Of a stretch of DNA of 48,895 nt, positions 14,891 through 24,214 are shown piece by piece (the first letter of the stretch is position 1; the number at the start of each line of letters is the position of its first letter). The notes beneath the pieces are model-generated. The model searched no databases, was not told the DNA's origin, and saw nothing but the letters and a program-made list of their open reading frames with translations. Source of the stretch: Pseudomonadota bacterium. Lineage in GTDB: Bacteria > Cyanobacteriota > Vampirovibrionia > Obscuribacterales > Obscuribacteraceae. A program made the position numbers and the translations under genes. The DNA is taken from the NCBI GenBank assembly GCA_021324135.1, contig JAJPJO010000152.1:1-48895 (forward strand), read 5' to 3'.

Positions 14891-15652
14891 TCAGAATCTG
14901 TAATTACCCTGATTGAACTTCTCCATGTTTCGCGCTTTTTCCTTGTCTCGGCGTTTGCGCAAATCAGAAATTATGTCGGGGTCTCGCCTGAGCTCGGGCG
15001 GCAGTTTCATCAAGGCCGTGTTGTAAGCATCATCATTAATCTTGGTCACATAGCCCGAACTCACATCCGGTCCCTGCCAAACCGGATCGAATTGATCCTT
15101 GAGAATATTGAACTTCTTTCTTCCGGCCATCGATCTAACCGGTCGAGTCGTCTTATAAACGACGCTCGATTTGACTTGCTCATTTATGGCTTTCAATATT
15201 GCATCAAGCTGGGGCTTGACCTTGTCTTGCGGCGCACCGGAGCGCACGGAAGCCTCCAGGCTTTCATAGGCTTTGGCATAAGTGCTGACGCCGACACCGC
15301 GACCCTGTGCCGCCACCAACCATGCCCGCAAATGTTTACGGTCGGTATCGAAGGGTCCCGGGCTAACCTCACTGAGCGCAATTGTCGGAGCAGGCGCCGC
15401 TTTGGCTGGCGCTTTTCCTGTTGCCGGCTTTGCTAAATCCACTTTGCCCGCCGGTGCAAGATCAGGTTGTTTGGCAGTAGCCGCCGGGCTTGATTTCGCT
15501 GGATCAGCCTGGACTGGACTGGCTGTGCCCGGCTGCGGCGCTGTTGGCACCGCTCCTTTGCTCGCCTCGGCTGCCGGCTCGGCTTGCCCGGGCGCCGACA
15601 GCGACAAGAAGGACAGATATAGGACTATGTATGGTGCCGCGCGTCTAGCCAT
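14891..15652 (-). CDS. Secreted Pro/Ala-rich protein of unknown function
   Basis: 253 aa. Signal peptide at 1-24 (APYIVLYLSFLSLSAPGQA), then a 65-residue Pro/Ala/Lys linker, then a compact C-terminal domain from about residue 100 with LRAWLVAAQGRGVGVSTYAKAYESLE and a basic end (DLRKRRDKEKARNMEKF). A helical bundle is likely. GGAG lies seven bases before ATG. No family recognised. Ends in TGA. Confidence 0.7.
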   Translation of the reverse strand: MARRAAPYIVLYLSFLSLSAPGQAEPAAEASKGAVPTAPQPGTASPVQADPAKSSPAATAKQPDLAPAGKVDLAKPATGKAPAKAAPAPTIALSEVSPGPFDTDRKHLRAWLVAAQGRGVGVSTYAKAYESLEASVRSGAPQDKVKPQLDAILKAINEQVKSSVVYKTTRPVRSMAGRKKFNILKDQFDPVWQGPDVSSGYVTKINDDAYNTALMKLPPELRRDPDIISDLRKRRDKEKARNMEKFNQGNYRF

Positions 15653-15753
15653 CGCTTTTCTCCGCTACCTGATTGATCTGAAATCGTCTCAAACACATGA
15701 GTATTAAGCCAGCTTCCAAGCTTAATTTACCCATTTCTGTAAAGCTCTCTCGC

Positions 15754-16374
15754 TCAGGCGGGATGATCCAGTGAATGCCGAACCCGAGTTAAAAAGCGAT
15801 AAACGGTCAAAGATGTGCAATTGCCCACCAGAATTCCTGCTACTTTGCCGCCTCTATCGACGATAACCAGGGTAGGGAAAGCGAAGACGTGAAACTTTTT
15901 CTGGAGATCGGAAACCAGCCGCGGATTGCGCCCACCCGTCTCCTTGAACTTATCGGTGACCCGCACGGGCATGAAATTCGCACTGATGACGTTTTGAATC
16001 TCGGCATTAGAAAGAGCCGTTCGCTCCATGGTTTTGCAAGGATCGGACCAGTCAGCGCCGAATTCGTATAAGACGAATTTGCCTTGAGCCTGGCTGGCAG
16101 CCATGATCTCGTCCACCTGCTTCTGCGACTCAGGAGAGATCTCCGGCGTCGTGCGCGCGGCAGGCTGAGCGGCCTGGAGAGGAAGAGCATCGCACTGCTC
16201 GGGAATTTGTTTCCAGACCGGCGCCTTGAGCGAGGCTTCATGCAAGCTTGGCGATTCTGATGAGGCGACCAGATGAACACCGAGATCGATGATGCGGGCG
16301 AATAGAAATAGAGATGCCACCACAATCAGTACCAGCGGTATTTTGGCCGTCGATCTTTCCTTAATTAGTTCCAT
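15754..16374 (-). CDS. Membrane-anchored thioredoxin-fold protein lacking the CxxC pair
   Basis: 206 aa from ATG 16374. One N-terminal membrane segment (about 12-30), a linker with Pro/Ala, then a thioredoxin_7/DUF255-like fold: KFVLYEFGADWSDPCKTMER replaces the usual WCGPC with WSDPC, so only one active-site Cys remains. FPTLVIVDRGGKVAGI gives the cis-Pro and following strand. A disulfide reductase is therefore unlikely; a chaperone or single-Cys mixed-disulfide role is possible. Its start overlaps the upstream ABC permease stop by 14 bases, so it is the last gene of an ABC exporter operon. Confidence 0.8.
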   Translation of the reverse strand: MELIKERSTAKIPLVLIVVASLFLFARIIDLGVHLVASSESPSLHEASLKAPVWKQIPEQCDALPLQAAQPAARTTPEISPESQKQVDEIMAASQAQGKFVLYEFGADWSDPCKTMERTALSNAEIQNVISANFMPVRVTDKFKETGGRNPRLVSDLQKKFHVFAFPTLVIVDRGGKVAGILVGNCTSLTVYRFLTRVRHSLDHPA

Positions 16375-17158
16375 AGAAGAACTCCCTCTTGCTCGTCGCC
16401 GCAATAGCAAACAACAGGTAAAGGCTGACCGCCGAAATATACGCGATCAAAGGGGACCAGTTGAATGAGGCGGCGCTGATCAGGTCGTAAACGTTAACCG
16501 TCGGCAGTATCAAAGTCGAAATGTACTGCGACATCGAGAGCATCAATTTTGTCGCTTCGATGGACAAATCTCCGGTTGCCCCGGCACTGACTCCGGCGAC
16601 GCTCACAGGTGGGATGGTTTGACCGGCCAGCCAGATGTAAAAACCGAGAATGGCCGTGATCTGAAAGGCCGGGTTACGATTCAACATCGTCAAGATCATG
16701 GCCGCGGAAATAAGCGCCGCGTCAAGAAAACGTTCTGCCACCATACTCAGTACCGCTTGCCCGCTGATCGTCTCACCAAAGAAAATGCCGATTACCGCTA
16801 TGATCATGTTCTGCAATGCCGTCAAACAGCCGCCCATAGCCGCGATCACGACCCACTTGCTGATCACGTACTCGGCTCTGCTTATCGGTCGGGTAAAGAT
16901 TAGCGGCAGATATTCACCGCCGCGACCGCTCTGGGTGGAAGTATTGCCTGCCAGCCCAAGACACAAGACCATGAGAACGAAGGCGACACCAACTTTTCCG
17001 GTCAGCATTTCAAAGGTTTGCGAATCGGCCGCGCCATGGACCATAGATGCCACCTTCATGCCGATCGGCATAACGAAGCCGAGCAGAGCCACGTAGAGCA
17101 GCTTGAGCGGATCAAGGCAGGCCGACATGATGGTGAACTTCATGATCGTCTTATTCAT
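16361..17158 (-). CDS. ABC-2-type exporter permease
   Basis: 265-aa integral membrane subunit with about six hydrophobic segments. The GEYLPLIFTRPISRAEYVISKW segment is the cytosolic gate-helix motif typical of ABC-2 permeases. It overlaps the ATPase gene upstream by eight bases and the thioredoxin-fold gene downstream by 14 bases. The substrate is unknown. Ends in TAA. Confidence 0.87.
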   Translation of the reverse strand: MNKTIMKFTIMSACLDPLKLLYVALLGFVMPIGMKVASMVHGAADSQTFEMLTGKVGVAFVLMVLCLGLAGNTSTQSGRGGEYLPLIFTRPISRAEYVISKWVVIAAMGGCLTALQNMIIAVIGIFFGETISGQAVLSMVAERFLDAALISAAMILTMLNRNPAFQITAILGFYIWLAGQTIPPVSVAGVSAGATGDLSIEATKLMLSMSQYISTLILPTVNVYDLISAASFNWSPLIAYISAVSLYLLFAIAATSKREFFYGTN

Positions 17159-18101
17159 TAGTCTCGCCTCCGGTTTTGTCCGCGAAGAGCTGCTCGAGAC
17201 GCACGCGCTCGGGAACGGCCTCCTCCACCGGCAAACCGCGGGCCACCAGTTCTCGAATCAGGGAGGCGGCCGCACCACCGTCGCTGACCAGGAAACGACC
17301 CCACTCGTGGTGGCATTCGCGCACCAGAGTACTCGACTCGAGCGCGGCCGTTTTCACCACGGAATCGAGAGTGCCGTTTAACTGATTAGCGCTCCAGCGT
17401 ACGAACAGCATATAGTCGCATATACTGCCGCTCTTTATGTTTTCAATCGAGGCAATTTTTCCCTGCCGTATGAATGCCACTCGATCGCAAAGTCGCTCAA
17501 TCTCATCAAGCTGATGCGAATTAATGATCGCAGTCACACCCTGATCGCGCATATTCTTGATGGCGTTCCGCACCATCGCCACGCCTGTCGGATCCAGCCC
17601 CAGGGTCGGCTCGTCCAGCAAAGCCAGTTGCGGCTTGCCGATCAAGAGCTGCGCCAGGTTGAGCCGCTGGAGCATGCCGCGTGAATAAGTCTTCAAACGC
17701 CGATTCCAAGCCGATGGAGCAATGTCGACAAATTCAAGCGCTTCAGTTATGTCATGCTCCGCCGAGCCCTTGTCCCGGCCGGCAAGCCCGTGATGATAGC
17801 GTAGAAACTGACGAGCCGTCATCCAATGCTCGAACTCCGCCCTCTCAGGCAGATAACCGGTGATTTTCCTGACGGACATCAGGTCAGGTGATTTGCCGAA
17901 AATCTTTATGCTGCCCGAATCCGGCTGCAGAAGCGCGAGCAGGCAGCCGATCAGCGTCGTCTTGCCGGCGCCGTTTGGTCCAATCAATCCGAAGATCTCG
18001 CCTCTTGCGATGCGAAGATCGATTCCATCCAGGGCAAGAACATTGCCACCTTTGTATGTCTTGCGAAGCTCTTTGACTTCAACAGCGGTTTCTGTTTCCA
18101 T
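17151..18101 (-). CDS. ABC-2-type exporter ATPase
   Basis: 316-aa ATP-binding subunit. Walker A GPNGAGKTT near 38-46, ABC signature as YSRGMLQRL (S-R-G-M instead of LSGGQ), Walker B LALLDEPTLGLDP and switch His in NSHQLDE. A 90-residue C-terminal domain follows, as in CcmA/NatA-type exporters. ATG 18101 starts the conserved part (METETAVEVKELRKTY); the frame extends upstream but that overlaps the divergent promoter region. The acyltransferase gene is divergent. Confidence 0.92.
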   Translation of the reverse strand: METETAVEVKELRKTYKGGNVLALDGIDLRIARGEIFGLIGPNGAGKTTLIGCLLALLQPDSGSIKIFGKSPDLMSVRKITGYLPERAEFEHWMTARQFLRYHHGLAGRDKGSAEHDITEALEFVDIAPSAWNRRLKTYSRGMLQRLNLAQLLIGKPQLALLDEPTLGLDPTGVAMVRNAIKNMRDQGVTAIINSHQLDEIERLCDRVAFIRQGKIASIENIKSGSICDYMLFVRWSANQLNGTLDSVVKTAALESSTLVRECHHEWGRFLVSDGGAAASLIRELVARGLPVEEAVPERVRLEQLFADKTGGETNE

Positions 18102-18216
18102 ATTCAGCTGGCGTGTGCGAATGTGTGGTACGTATTTGAAGGATGCTACTACGATAAGCTCGGGGGCGAATTTAATCACTGGGGTGAACCCTGAACAAGG
18201 ACCAGGAGACTTGGAA

Positions 18217-19113
18217 TTGGACAGCACTTTCTTGATGGTATGCGGCGTGCTTGCTGTGTTGGCGCTGGCATTACTGATTGCCTGGCTCGGGCAAAAGGCG
18301 ATCCAGCGAGTGCGCTTCTGGCAGGATGAAACGAAAAAAGTGCAAGCGGGCGGCTATGTACCGCCCAGACCAAATTTTATTCACGCGCTCCTGATGCGCT
18401 CTTTTTGCATTTGCTTCGGCTTCATCGAGGTCGGTCCAATCAAAATAATCGGCAAAGAGCGAATGCCTAAAAAGGGACCGACTATCATCGCTCCTTTTCA
18501 TATGGATGCAGGCGACGCCTCGATCGTTTCGCACTTGCTGGGCATCAGGCCGATGTACTATCTGATTAGAACTACCGAGGTGCAGGGCTGGCGAGGCTAT
18601 ATGGCTGCCGCCACCGGCGCCATCGCCGTCGATGAGGAGACGCAAGAAGGTCGCTCGAAAGCGTTCAAAGCCGCTATAAATGCGCTTGCCAACGGCGGAC
18701 CCAACGTCTGCATGGTAATCTTTCCGCAAGGACAGCTGGTCCCGGACCAGGTCGTGCGCCGCCTCGACTTTAAGTCGGGCACGATGGCGATTGCCAAAAT
18801 TGCTGCCAGAAAAAGAAAGGAGCCAATCTGGATCGTCCCGGTCGGCACATATTACAAAACTGATCCGCAAAACTCGACAATGTTTCAACGTTTAATAGAA
18901 AGCATGGGCTTCTCCAAGTTCAGGAACCTCTTCGCTCAGAAGAATTACGGTGCGGTCGCCATCGTCGGAAAGCCATTCAAAGTCAGTCACCAGGCGGCAA
19001 ATCTCGATGACGTCCTGAAGGGTATCACTCTTGCAGATGATGCCGAGAAAGCCACCGATATGTATGTAGAGCGCTTGCGTATCTTACAGAAGGCCGTCAG
19101 GAAGCGCATTTGA
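18217..19113 (+). CDS. PlsC-type membrane acyltransferase
   Basis: About 298 aa if translation starts at TTG 18217, which has AGGAG eight bases upstream; ATG 18235 is the alternative but has none. One N-terminal membrane segment, then a glycerol-phosphate acyltransferase fold with catalytic HMDAGD (H-x4-D) and FPQGQ in place of FPEGT. A second hydrophobic entry (FCICFGFIEVGPIKIIG) precedes the catalytic motif. Likely acylates lysophospholipid or another acceptor; the missing EG in motif III makes the precise substrate uncertain. Ends in TGA. Confidence 0.82.
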   Translation: MDSTFLMVCGVLAVLALALLIAWLGQKAIQRVRFWQDETKKVQAGGYVPPRPNFIHALLMRSFCICFGFIEVGPIKIIGKERMPKKGPTIIAPFHMDAGDASIVSHLLGIRPMYYLIRTTEVQGWRGYMAAATGAIAVDEETQEGRSKAFKAAINALANGGPNVCMVIFPQGQLVPDQVVRRLDFKSGTMAIAKIAARKRKEPIWIVPVGTYYKTDPQNSTMFQRLIESMGFSKFRNLFAQKNYGAVAIVGKPFKVSHQAANLDDVLKGITLADDAEKATDMYVERLRILQKAVRKRI

Positions 19114-19191
19114 TCGGATATCTCCTTTAACGCCATCGCGGCAAGAGCACTATGCTACGTCTCTCTTGCCAATGCTTTCGAGGGAGAGACA

Positions 19192-19416
19192 ATGACCACA
19201 ACTTTCAGGGAAAATGAATCCGTTGCCGCTGCATTGGAACAATCGACGCCCGAAGCACGGCTTGGGCGGCTTGTTACAATCTGCGCGCTCACGGCAATGT
19301 TATTGTCGTTTGTGGCGATTTATAACTTAAACGCTGATGTAAACGACCTGGCCAAAAACAAAATTCAATACATTCAGGCGCGCCTGGCCGATTTGAGCTT
19401 CAAGCTCCACAAATAA
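19192..19416 (+). CDS. Small single-pass membrane protein
   Basis: 74 aa with an acidic N-terminus, one membrane segment (about 26-45, LVTICALTAMLLSFVAIY) and a coiled C-terminal tail (NADVNDLAKNKIQYIQARLADLSFKL). GGGAGAG precedes ATG by a few bases. Located between the acyltransferase and the ThDP enzyme; no family recognised. Confidence 0.65.
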   Translation: MTTTFRENESVAAALEQSTPEARLGRLVTICALTAMLLSFVAIYNLNADVNDLAKNKIQYIQARLADLSFKLHK

Positions 19417-19441
19417 ATCATTGCAGGAGTAAATCAAGTCT

Positions 19442-21250
19442 ATGAACGTCAGTGATTTTCTCGTCGAGCGCCTGCTGCACTGGGGCGTCAAGCGCATCTA
19501 CGGCTATCCTGGTGATGGCATCAATCCTTTCCTGGGGGCTGTGCAGCGCAAGAGCGACGATATCAGCTTCATTCAAGTAAGGCACGAAGAAATGGCTTCC
19601 TTCATGGCTTGCGCTCATGCTAAATTCACGGGCGAACTCGGCGTCTGCTGCGCCACTTCCGGGCCTGGAGCAATCCAGCTGCTCAATGGGCTTTATGACG
19701 CCAAACTGGACAACCAGCCGGTACTTGCTATAGTCGGACATGTTTACCGCGGCGCCCAGGGCGGCAGTTACATTCAGGATGTAAATTTGCCCGCGCTTTT
19801 TCAAGATGTGGCCAGCCCGTATGTAAATGTGGCAATGGTACCATCGCAGGTGCGGCATCTGATCGATCGCTCCATTCGCATTGCGCTTGCAGAGCGGACC
19901 GTGACCTGCATTATACTGCCTCACGACGTGCAGCGTTTGGCGGCTGTGGAAGAGCCTGATCCGCAGGACGACAAAGGCGCCTCCGTATCCGGGATCGGTT
20001 ATTCGCCGCCACGGGTGGTGCCCAACGAAGTGGACCTCCACAGAGCCGCAGATATTTTGAACCAGGGTCAAAGAGTGGCAATTCTGGCCGGCGCCGGTGC
20101 CCTGTCAGCATCCGAGCCGCTCATCCAGGTAGCGGACGTCCTGGCTGCCGGAGTCGCCAAGGCGCTTCTGGGCAAAGCAGTCCTGCCCGATGAACTGCCC
20201 TATGTCACAGGCTCAATCGGCTTTCTGGGAACGGAAGCAACTGCAAAGATGATGCAGGAATGCGACACTCTTCTTGTGGTCGGCTCCAACTTTCCCTATG
20301 GGGAATACTTGCCCAAGCCCGGCACAGCCAAAGGCGTGCAGATCGATATTGCCGGTCGAAACTTGAGCGTGCACTATCCAATGGATGTGACAATTCAAGC
20401 TGACAGCTCCGAAGCACTGATTGCCCTTTTGCCGCTTCTGGAGCCAAAAACCGATAGATCCTGGCGAGATAAGATTGAAAAGTATACTCAAGAATGGTGG
20501 CAAACAGCCGAGGCTCGCGCCCGCGATCAGGCCGATCCGCTCAATCCCCAATTAGTCGTCTGGGAGCTCTCTAATTTGCTTCCGGAAGGTTCGATCATAA
20601 GCGCCGATTCGGGAACGTCCACGGTATGGTTTGCGCGTGATTTAAAAATCAGGAGCGGAATGATGGCTTCTGCCTCCGGCGCTCTCGCCTCCATGGGCAA
20701 TGCGGTACCATATGCAGTGGCAGCCAAATTCGCCTTTCCCGAGCGCCCAGCTTTTGCTCTGGTCGGCGACGGCGCCATGCAGATGGGTGGAAACGCAGAG
20801 CTTCTCACGGTGGCAAAATATTGGAAAGAGTGGAGCGATCCGCGTTTGATCGTAATCGTGTTCAATAACAAAGAGCTCAGCTTTGTCACCTGGGAAATGC
20901 GGGTCATGGAAGGTGATCCGAAGTTCAAAGCTTCACAAGACATACCGGATTTCTCTTATGCAAACTATGCTGAGTCACTCGGTTTGCGCGGCATCGTCAT
21001 TCAGTCGGTTGATGATATCGGACCGGCTCTCAATGCGGCAATTGTGGCCAATAGGCCGTGCATTATCGATGTTCATTGCGATCCGAACGTGCCACCCTTG
21101 CCGCCCAATATCAGCTTCGAGCAGGCTAAAGCAATGGCTTCATCCATGCTCAAAGAAGGGGGCGCTACCGCCCAGAAGACATTTGCCGGCTCGATCAGTC
21201 AGATCATAAAAGGCATATTCGCCAGTCATCAACACCATGGCCCTAAATAG
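19442..21250 (+). CDS. ThDP-dependent pyruvate oxidase/acetolactate synthase-like enzyme
   Basis: 602 aa. N-terminal Pyr domain with YGYPGDGINPFLGA and catalytic Glu in VRHEEMASFMA; central domain with ILAGAGAL; C-terminal PP domain with Mg-ThDP motif VGDGAMQMGG...NNKELSF. The order and length fit PoxB (pyruvate:quinone oxidoreductase) and acetolactate synthase large subunits. The STSTVWFARDLKI region and lack of a nearby small regulatory subunit favour a PoxB-like assignment. A C-terminal lipid-activation segment cannot be confirmed. AGGAG lies 10-14 bases before ATG. Ends in TAG. Confidence 0.87.
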   Translation: MNVSDFLVERLLHWGVKRIYGYPGDGINPFLGAVQRKSDDISFIQVRHEEMASFMACAHAKFTGELGVCCATSGPGAIQLLNGLYDAKLDNQPVLAIVGHVYRGAQGGSYIQDVNLPALFQDVASPYVNVAMVPSQVRHLIDRSIRIALAERTVTCIILPHDVQRLAAVEEPDPQDDKGASVSGIGYSPPRVVPNEVDLHRAADILNQGQRVAILAGAGALSASEPLIQVADVLAAGVAKALLGKAVLPDELPYVTGSIGFLGTEATAKMMQECDTLLVVGSNFPYGEYLPKPGTAKGVQIDIAGRNLSVHYPMDVTIQADSSEALIALLPLLEPKTDRSWRDKIEKYTQEWWQTAEARARDQADPLNPQLVVWELSNLLPEGSIISADSGTSTVWFARDLKIRSGMMASASGALASMGNAVPYAVAAKFAFPERPAFALVGDGAMQMGGNAELLTVAKYWKEWSDPRLIVIVFNNKELSFVTWEMRVMEGDPKFKASQDIPDFSYANYAESLGLRGIVIQSVDDIGPALNAAIVANRPCIIDVHCDPNVPPLPPNISFEQAKAMASSMLKEGGATAQKTFAGSISQIIKGIFASHQHHGPK

Positions 21251-21342
21251 GCTCTGTTCTTTTGCAGACCAGGCTCATCAAGGCAACAAAAGCTGGAAGC
21301 TTAGCTATAGATGATCTTGGCAGGAACAGAGGTGGCCAGGCG

Positions 21343-22110
21343 GTGCAGAAAGGTTTTGAAGAGCGACGCGGCGGAAACTTGTTGTCATGGCTGTCTCCGC
21401 TCGGGCAGGCGACACGGCTGTTCTGCCTCTCCTTATCATACGACTCGTGGCGCACCTTCTCCTGGAGAGATTTCAAACGATACTGCGGCTGGCTCGGACC
21501 GCGTTCCTTCCACTTCATAGCTCTGGCAGGAGTGGCAATCTCGCTGGCCATGACCATTGAATGTGTGCTTGAGCTGCAGAAATATCGGGCGCAAGACTTA
21601 GCCGGGGCAGTAATCTCGATAGGGCTCTTGCGAGAGCTGGCGCCCCTGACGCTCAGCACCGCCTGGTGTGCGAGTGTGGCGGCGCTGATTGCCGGCGAAT
21701 GCAAATGGTATCGCTGGCAATACCAGGATGATGGCGAGCTGGCCGCTTCTTTCGTGCTGCCGCGTTATTTGGCCGCCCTCTGCATGTCGCTGCCGCTCTC
21801 CGGATATGGTCTGATCATCGGCTTCGTGACCGGAGCGCTTTTTGCACCGCTCTTAGGTGTAACCTCGATCAATGACTTCTTTGAAGCAGCGCGGCAAGCT
21901 ACACATGACACCGACATCATTGTCTTCTTTATCAAACTGGTGGCCGTAAATCCGACCGTCGGCGTCTTCGCCGGTTGTGCAGCCGGTATGGCGGCCACCT
22001 CCACGAAAGACCCGGTCGAGGCAAAGGCAGTGGTGGCAACGGCGCTGGCCTGTTACCTTATCAACCTGGGCATAACTGCCGTGTTTTATCTCGTCGGAGG
22101 TTCAAGCTGA
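21343..22110 (+). CDS. MlaE/permease-type lipid-transport membrane protein
   Basis: About 255 aa if started at GTG 21343 (AGAGGTGG lies some eight bases upstream); the frame opens earlier at TTG 21262. Five or so hydrophobic segments and the family pattern LLRELAPLTLSTAWCASVAALIAGE, PRYLAALCMSLPLS and VNPTVGVFAGCAAGMAA fit MlaE/TGD1 permeases that move phospholipids across the inner membrane. It is coupled to the MCE protein by ATGA overlap (22108-22112). No MlaF ATPase gene is adjacent. Confidence 0.82.
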   Translation: MQKGFEERRGGNLLSWLSPLGQATRLFCLSLSYDSWRTFSWRDFKRYCGWLGPRSFHFIALAGVAISLAMTIECVLELQKYRAQDLAGAVISIGLLRELAPLTLSTAWCASVAALIAGECKWYRWQYQDDGELAASFVLPRYLAALCMSLPLSGYGLIIGFVTGALFAPLLGVTSINDFFEAARQATHDTDIIVFFIKLVAVNPTVGVFAGCAAGMAATSTKDPVEAKAVVATALACYLINLGITAVFYLVGGSS

Positions 22111-23111
22111 TGACCGCTACAGCAAGACAAAGGCGCATCGAAGACTCAGAAAGATACGACATTCCGCCTTATTCCGACGGGGCGCTCGGCATATTCACGG
22201 CGGTGGCAATAGTACTCCTGCTCTGGGCCTGGTTTTGGTTTCGAAATTTTGCATCGCTGCAACCGCCGCAATTCATCAATGTCCGCTTTCATGAGGTGGC
22301 CGGCTTGAATGAAAATGCGGCGGTGTTTGTCGATGGAGTGCGCCTGGGCATCGTAGATAAAATCGAATGGCAGGGGATGCACAATGTTGTGGTTCGCATC
22401 CGAGTCACATCAAGCAAGCTGTCTGTGCCGTTTGGCTCGCGTTTCTCCATATTGAGCAACGGCGTCGTCGGTGCAAAGTATATAGATATAAATCTTCCTG
22501 AGGTAACAGGCAGCACAAAACTACGAACGATCGATGCAAAAACCATAGTTACAGGCGAGGATCCGGTCCGCCCGGAGCTGGCTATCAATCATGTTGCAGC
22601 CGGACTGGACAAAGTCGATATAGACAAGATTCGCCAGCATCTTCTCATTGATGAGGAGCGGCTGACGCGTGCGGCTGAGGACCTCTCCCAGCTCGCCCGC
22701 AAGGCTTCGCCGGCAATGGAGCGGGCAGTTCCGCTTGAGTCTGAACTTACCGGGCTGAGCAGGGATCTTCGTGGCGTCTCACGGCGCGTCACAACAACCC
22801 TCGATAAGGCTGGTCCACTGGAGTCAGAGCTGACCGGTCTTACCAAAGATCTCAGAGGAGTTTCACAGCGCCTGACAAAAACAGTGGACAATCAAACTTA
22901 TCGAAGCGATCTAAGGTATGTGCTCACGAAAACGCGAGACACTCTCGATCATGTCGATCTTGCCGCCAGGCAGATGAATCAGATTCTCGATAAAAAACAT
23001 CCGCTCTTCCATATGATGGTGGGCAGGCCCGGTCATGTGAAGGACAGCGACGACAAAGAGAAAGCAAAGGACAAGGATAAAGAAGAGAAAGGCGACGCCT
23101 CAAATTTCTGA
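22110..23111 (+). CDS. MCE-domain (MlaD-like) lipid-binding protein
   Basis: 333 aa from ATG 22110, overlapping the MlaE stop. One membrane segment (about 28-46), then a single MCE domain (FINVRFHEVAGLNENAAVFVDGVRLGIVDKI, about 60-150), then a long helical tail with a tandem duplicated unit of about 30 residues: PLESELTGLSRDLRGVSRRVT followed by PLESELTGLTKDLRGVSQRLT. The C-terminus is a charged Lys/Asp/Glu tract. Tail helices in MCE proteins form a barrel or syringe for lipid; the duplicated unit may lengthen it. Confidence 0.87.
   Translation: MTATARQRRIEDSERYDIPPYSDGALGIFTAVAIVLLLWAWFWFRNFASLQPPQFINVRFHEVAGLNENAAVFVDGVRLGIVDKIEWQGMHNVVVRIRVTSSKLSVPFGSRFSILSNGVVGAKYIDINLPEVTGSTKLRTIDAKTIVTGEDPVRPELAINHVAAGLDKVDIDKIRQHLLIDEERLTRAAEDLSQLARKASPAMERAVPLESELTGLSRDLRGVSRRVTTTLDKAGPLESELTGLTKDLRGVSQRLTKTVDNQTYRSDLRYVLTKTRDTLDHVDLAARQMNQILDKKHPLFHMMVGRPGHVKDSDDKEKAKDKDKEEKGDASNF
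22727..22885 (+). repeat. In-gene tandem duplication in the MCE tail
   Basis: Two copies of a roughly 81-base unit encoding PLESELTGL..DLRGVS.R; the proteins match at most positions while the DNA is diverged, so the duplication is old and kept by selection. Confidence 0.7.
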
Positions 23112-23146
23112 GGTTGCACCGTATGCAATACCATGCAAAAACCGGG

Positions 23147-24214
23147 TCAATGAATGGCTGCGTTTATGCCGAATCTCATGGCATTAGTGACTGCCGCGCG
23201 AAACACTGATTTACCCTGGCGTTTCACTTCAGTCTTTATTGGATGAGCACGCGGATCGTTTCCAATCATTGGAGCGTCGGAAATGTTGGCTCCAGGAGCG
23301 ATCTGTCCATCTGACAAACGGAAATCTTCCTCCTTGTCGTACATAGGCTTGCCATAATCGCTGAACTCAGGCCAATCAAAGTTCTTATAGGCTACGAACG
23401 GGCGCGCCGCCATTCGCTCATGCATGATCACGTCCGTTGTCTTCACGGCATTATTGGGTACTTCCCTGGTTGCGGGATTGATCGCATTGCGATAAAACAC
23501 ATCGCTTGTCCCGAGACGATGTTCCTTTTCATAGGCTATATCAAAGCCCTGCATGTGGCTTCGAGCTTTTTCGTCCTTGGGATGCTGAGCGATGTGCCCC
23601 AGTTGCATCTGGCTGAAAGTTGCTTTTTTCTGCGCCAGGCTGAGCATGGGATCTTGCCAGACCTTGTATAAATCCTTGGCGAAATCAAGCTCGCGAGCGA
23701 GGTCGTCGGACCGCCAGTATCCGGGCAGGCAAGTCAGGACGATACCATCCGGGGTAAGCACGAAAATCTGAATGTTGTGCGGACCCGAGCCGTTGCTCGT
23801 TTCAATCGACTGACCACCGGGCATGTGCTTGCGCGACGAGCCTGCATGGCTGGAATTCTCGATGTCCCTGTAACCGCAAACGAATTCATTTCTCAAAATA
23901 TCGAATGAAGGCTGCGAGGAGAGCGACACGGCTCTCAAACTATTTCCCGCGCTTCAAGTGGCGCCGTCAATTTTACCGACCATGTGCACCCAGACAATTA
24001 ACTTTCCTTGCTCTTGGGCAGCTTCCTCGGCCTTCTTCAGATTGTTGTACCAGTGAATATCACAGGTAAGTTTGTCCACCTGCTGCCGGCTTATGTAGCC
24101 TGAGTAAACCTCGGGCGCGGCGTCAGCCGCCGGGCTCAATAGCATGAAAAGAACGGCGGCAGCCACCGAAGAGAGGACGGACTGCGCCAGGGACGAGCGA
24201 TTTGATTTCCTCAT
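23147..24214 (-). CDS. Thioredoxin-like exported protein with in-frame TGA (selenoprotein candidate)
   Basis: From ATG 24214 (GAGGT seven bases upstream) the frame encodes a signal peptide (to about residue 32, ending AADAA) and the start of a thioredoxin fold (WYNNLKKAEEAAQEQGKLIVWVHMVG), reaches TGA at 23954-23956 after KIDGAT, and continues in the same frame as SAGNSLRAVSL.. for 268 more residues with strands such as NIQIFVLTPDGIVLTCLPGY. The second part has no ATG near its start and no ribosome site. The TGA (codon 87) stands where such folds carry the first active-site Cys. A GAGAGC/GCTCTC hairpin with a G in loop position 2 begins 17 bases after TGA. Selenocysteine insertion or a recent nonsense mutation are the options; one gene split in two is a third. 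Confidence 0.6.
23919..23936 (-). promoter_or_regulatory. Candidate bacterial SECIS hairpin
   Basis: On the minus strand, GAGAGC-CGTGTC-GCTCTC forms a 6-bp perfect stem with a six-base loop. The loop begins 23 bases after the in-frame TGA and has G as its second base, within the range described for bacterial SECIS elements. A 6-bp stem can arise by chance. Confidence 0.35.

Noticed and set aside
17860-18216. Upstream extension of the acyltransferase frame
   Set aside because: Runs antisense through the ABC ATPase gene; a TTG with AGGAG lies at 18217.
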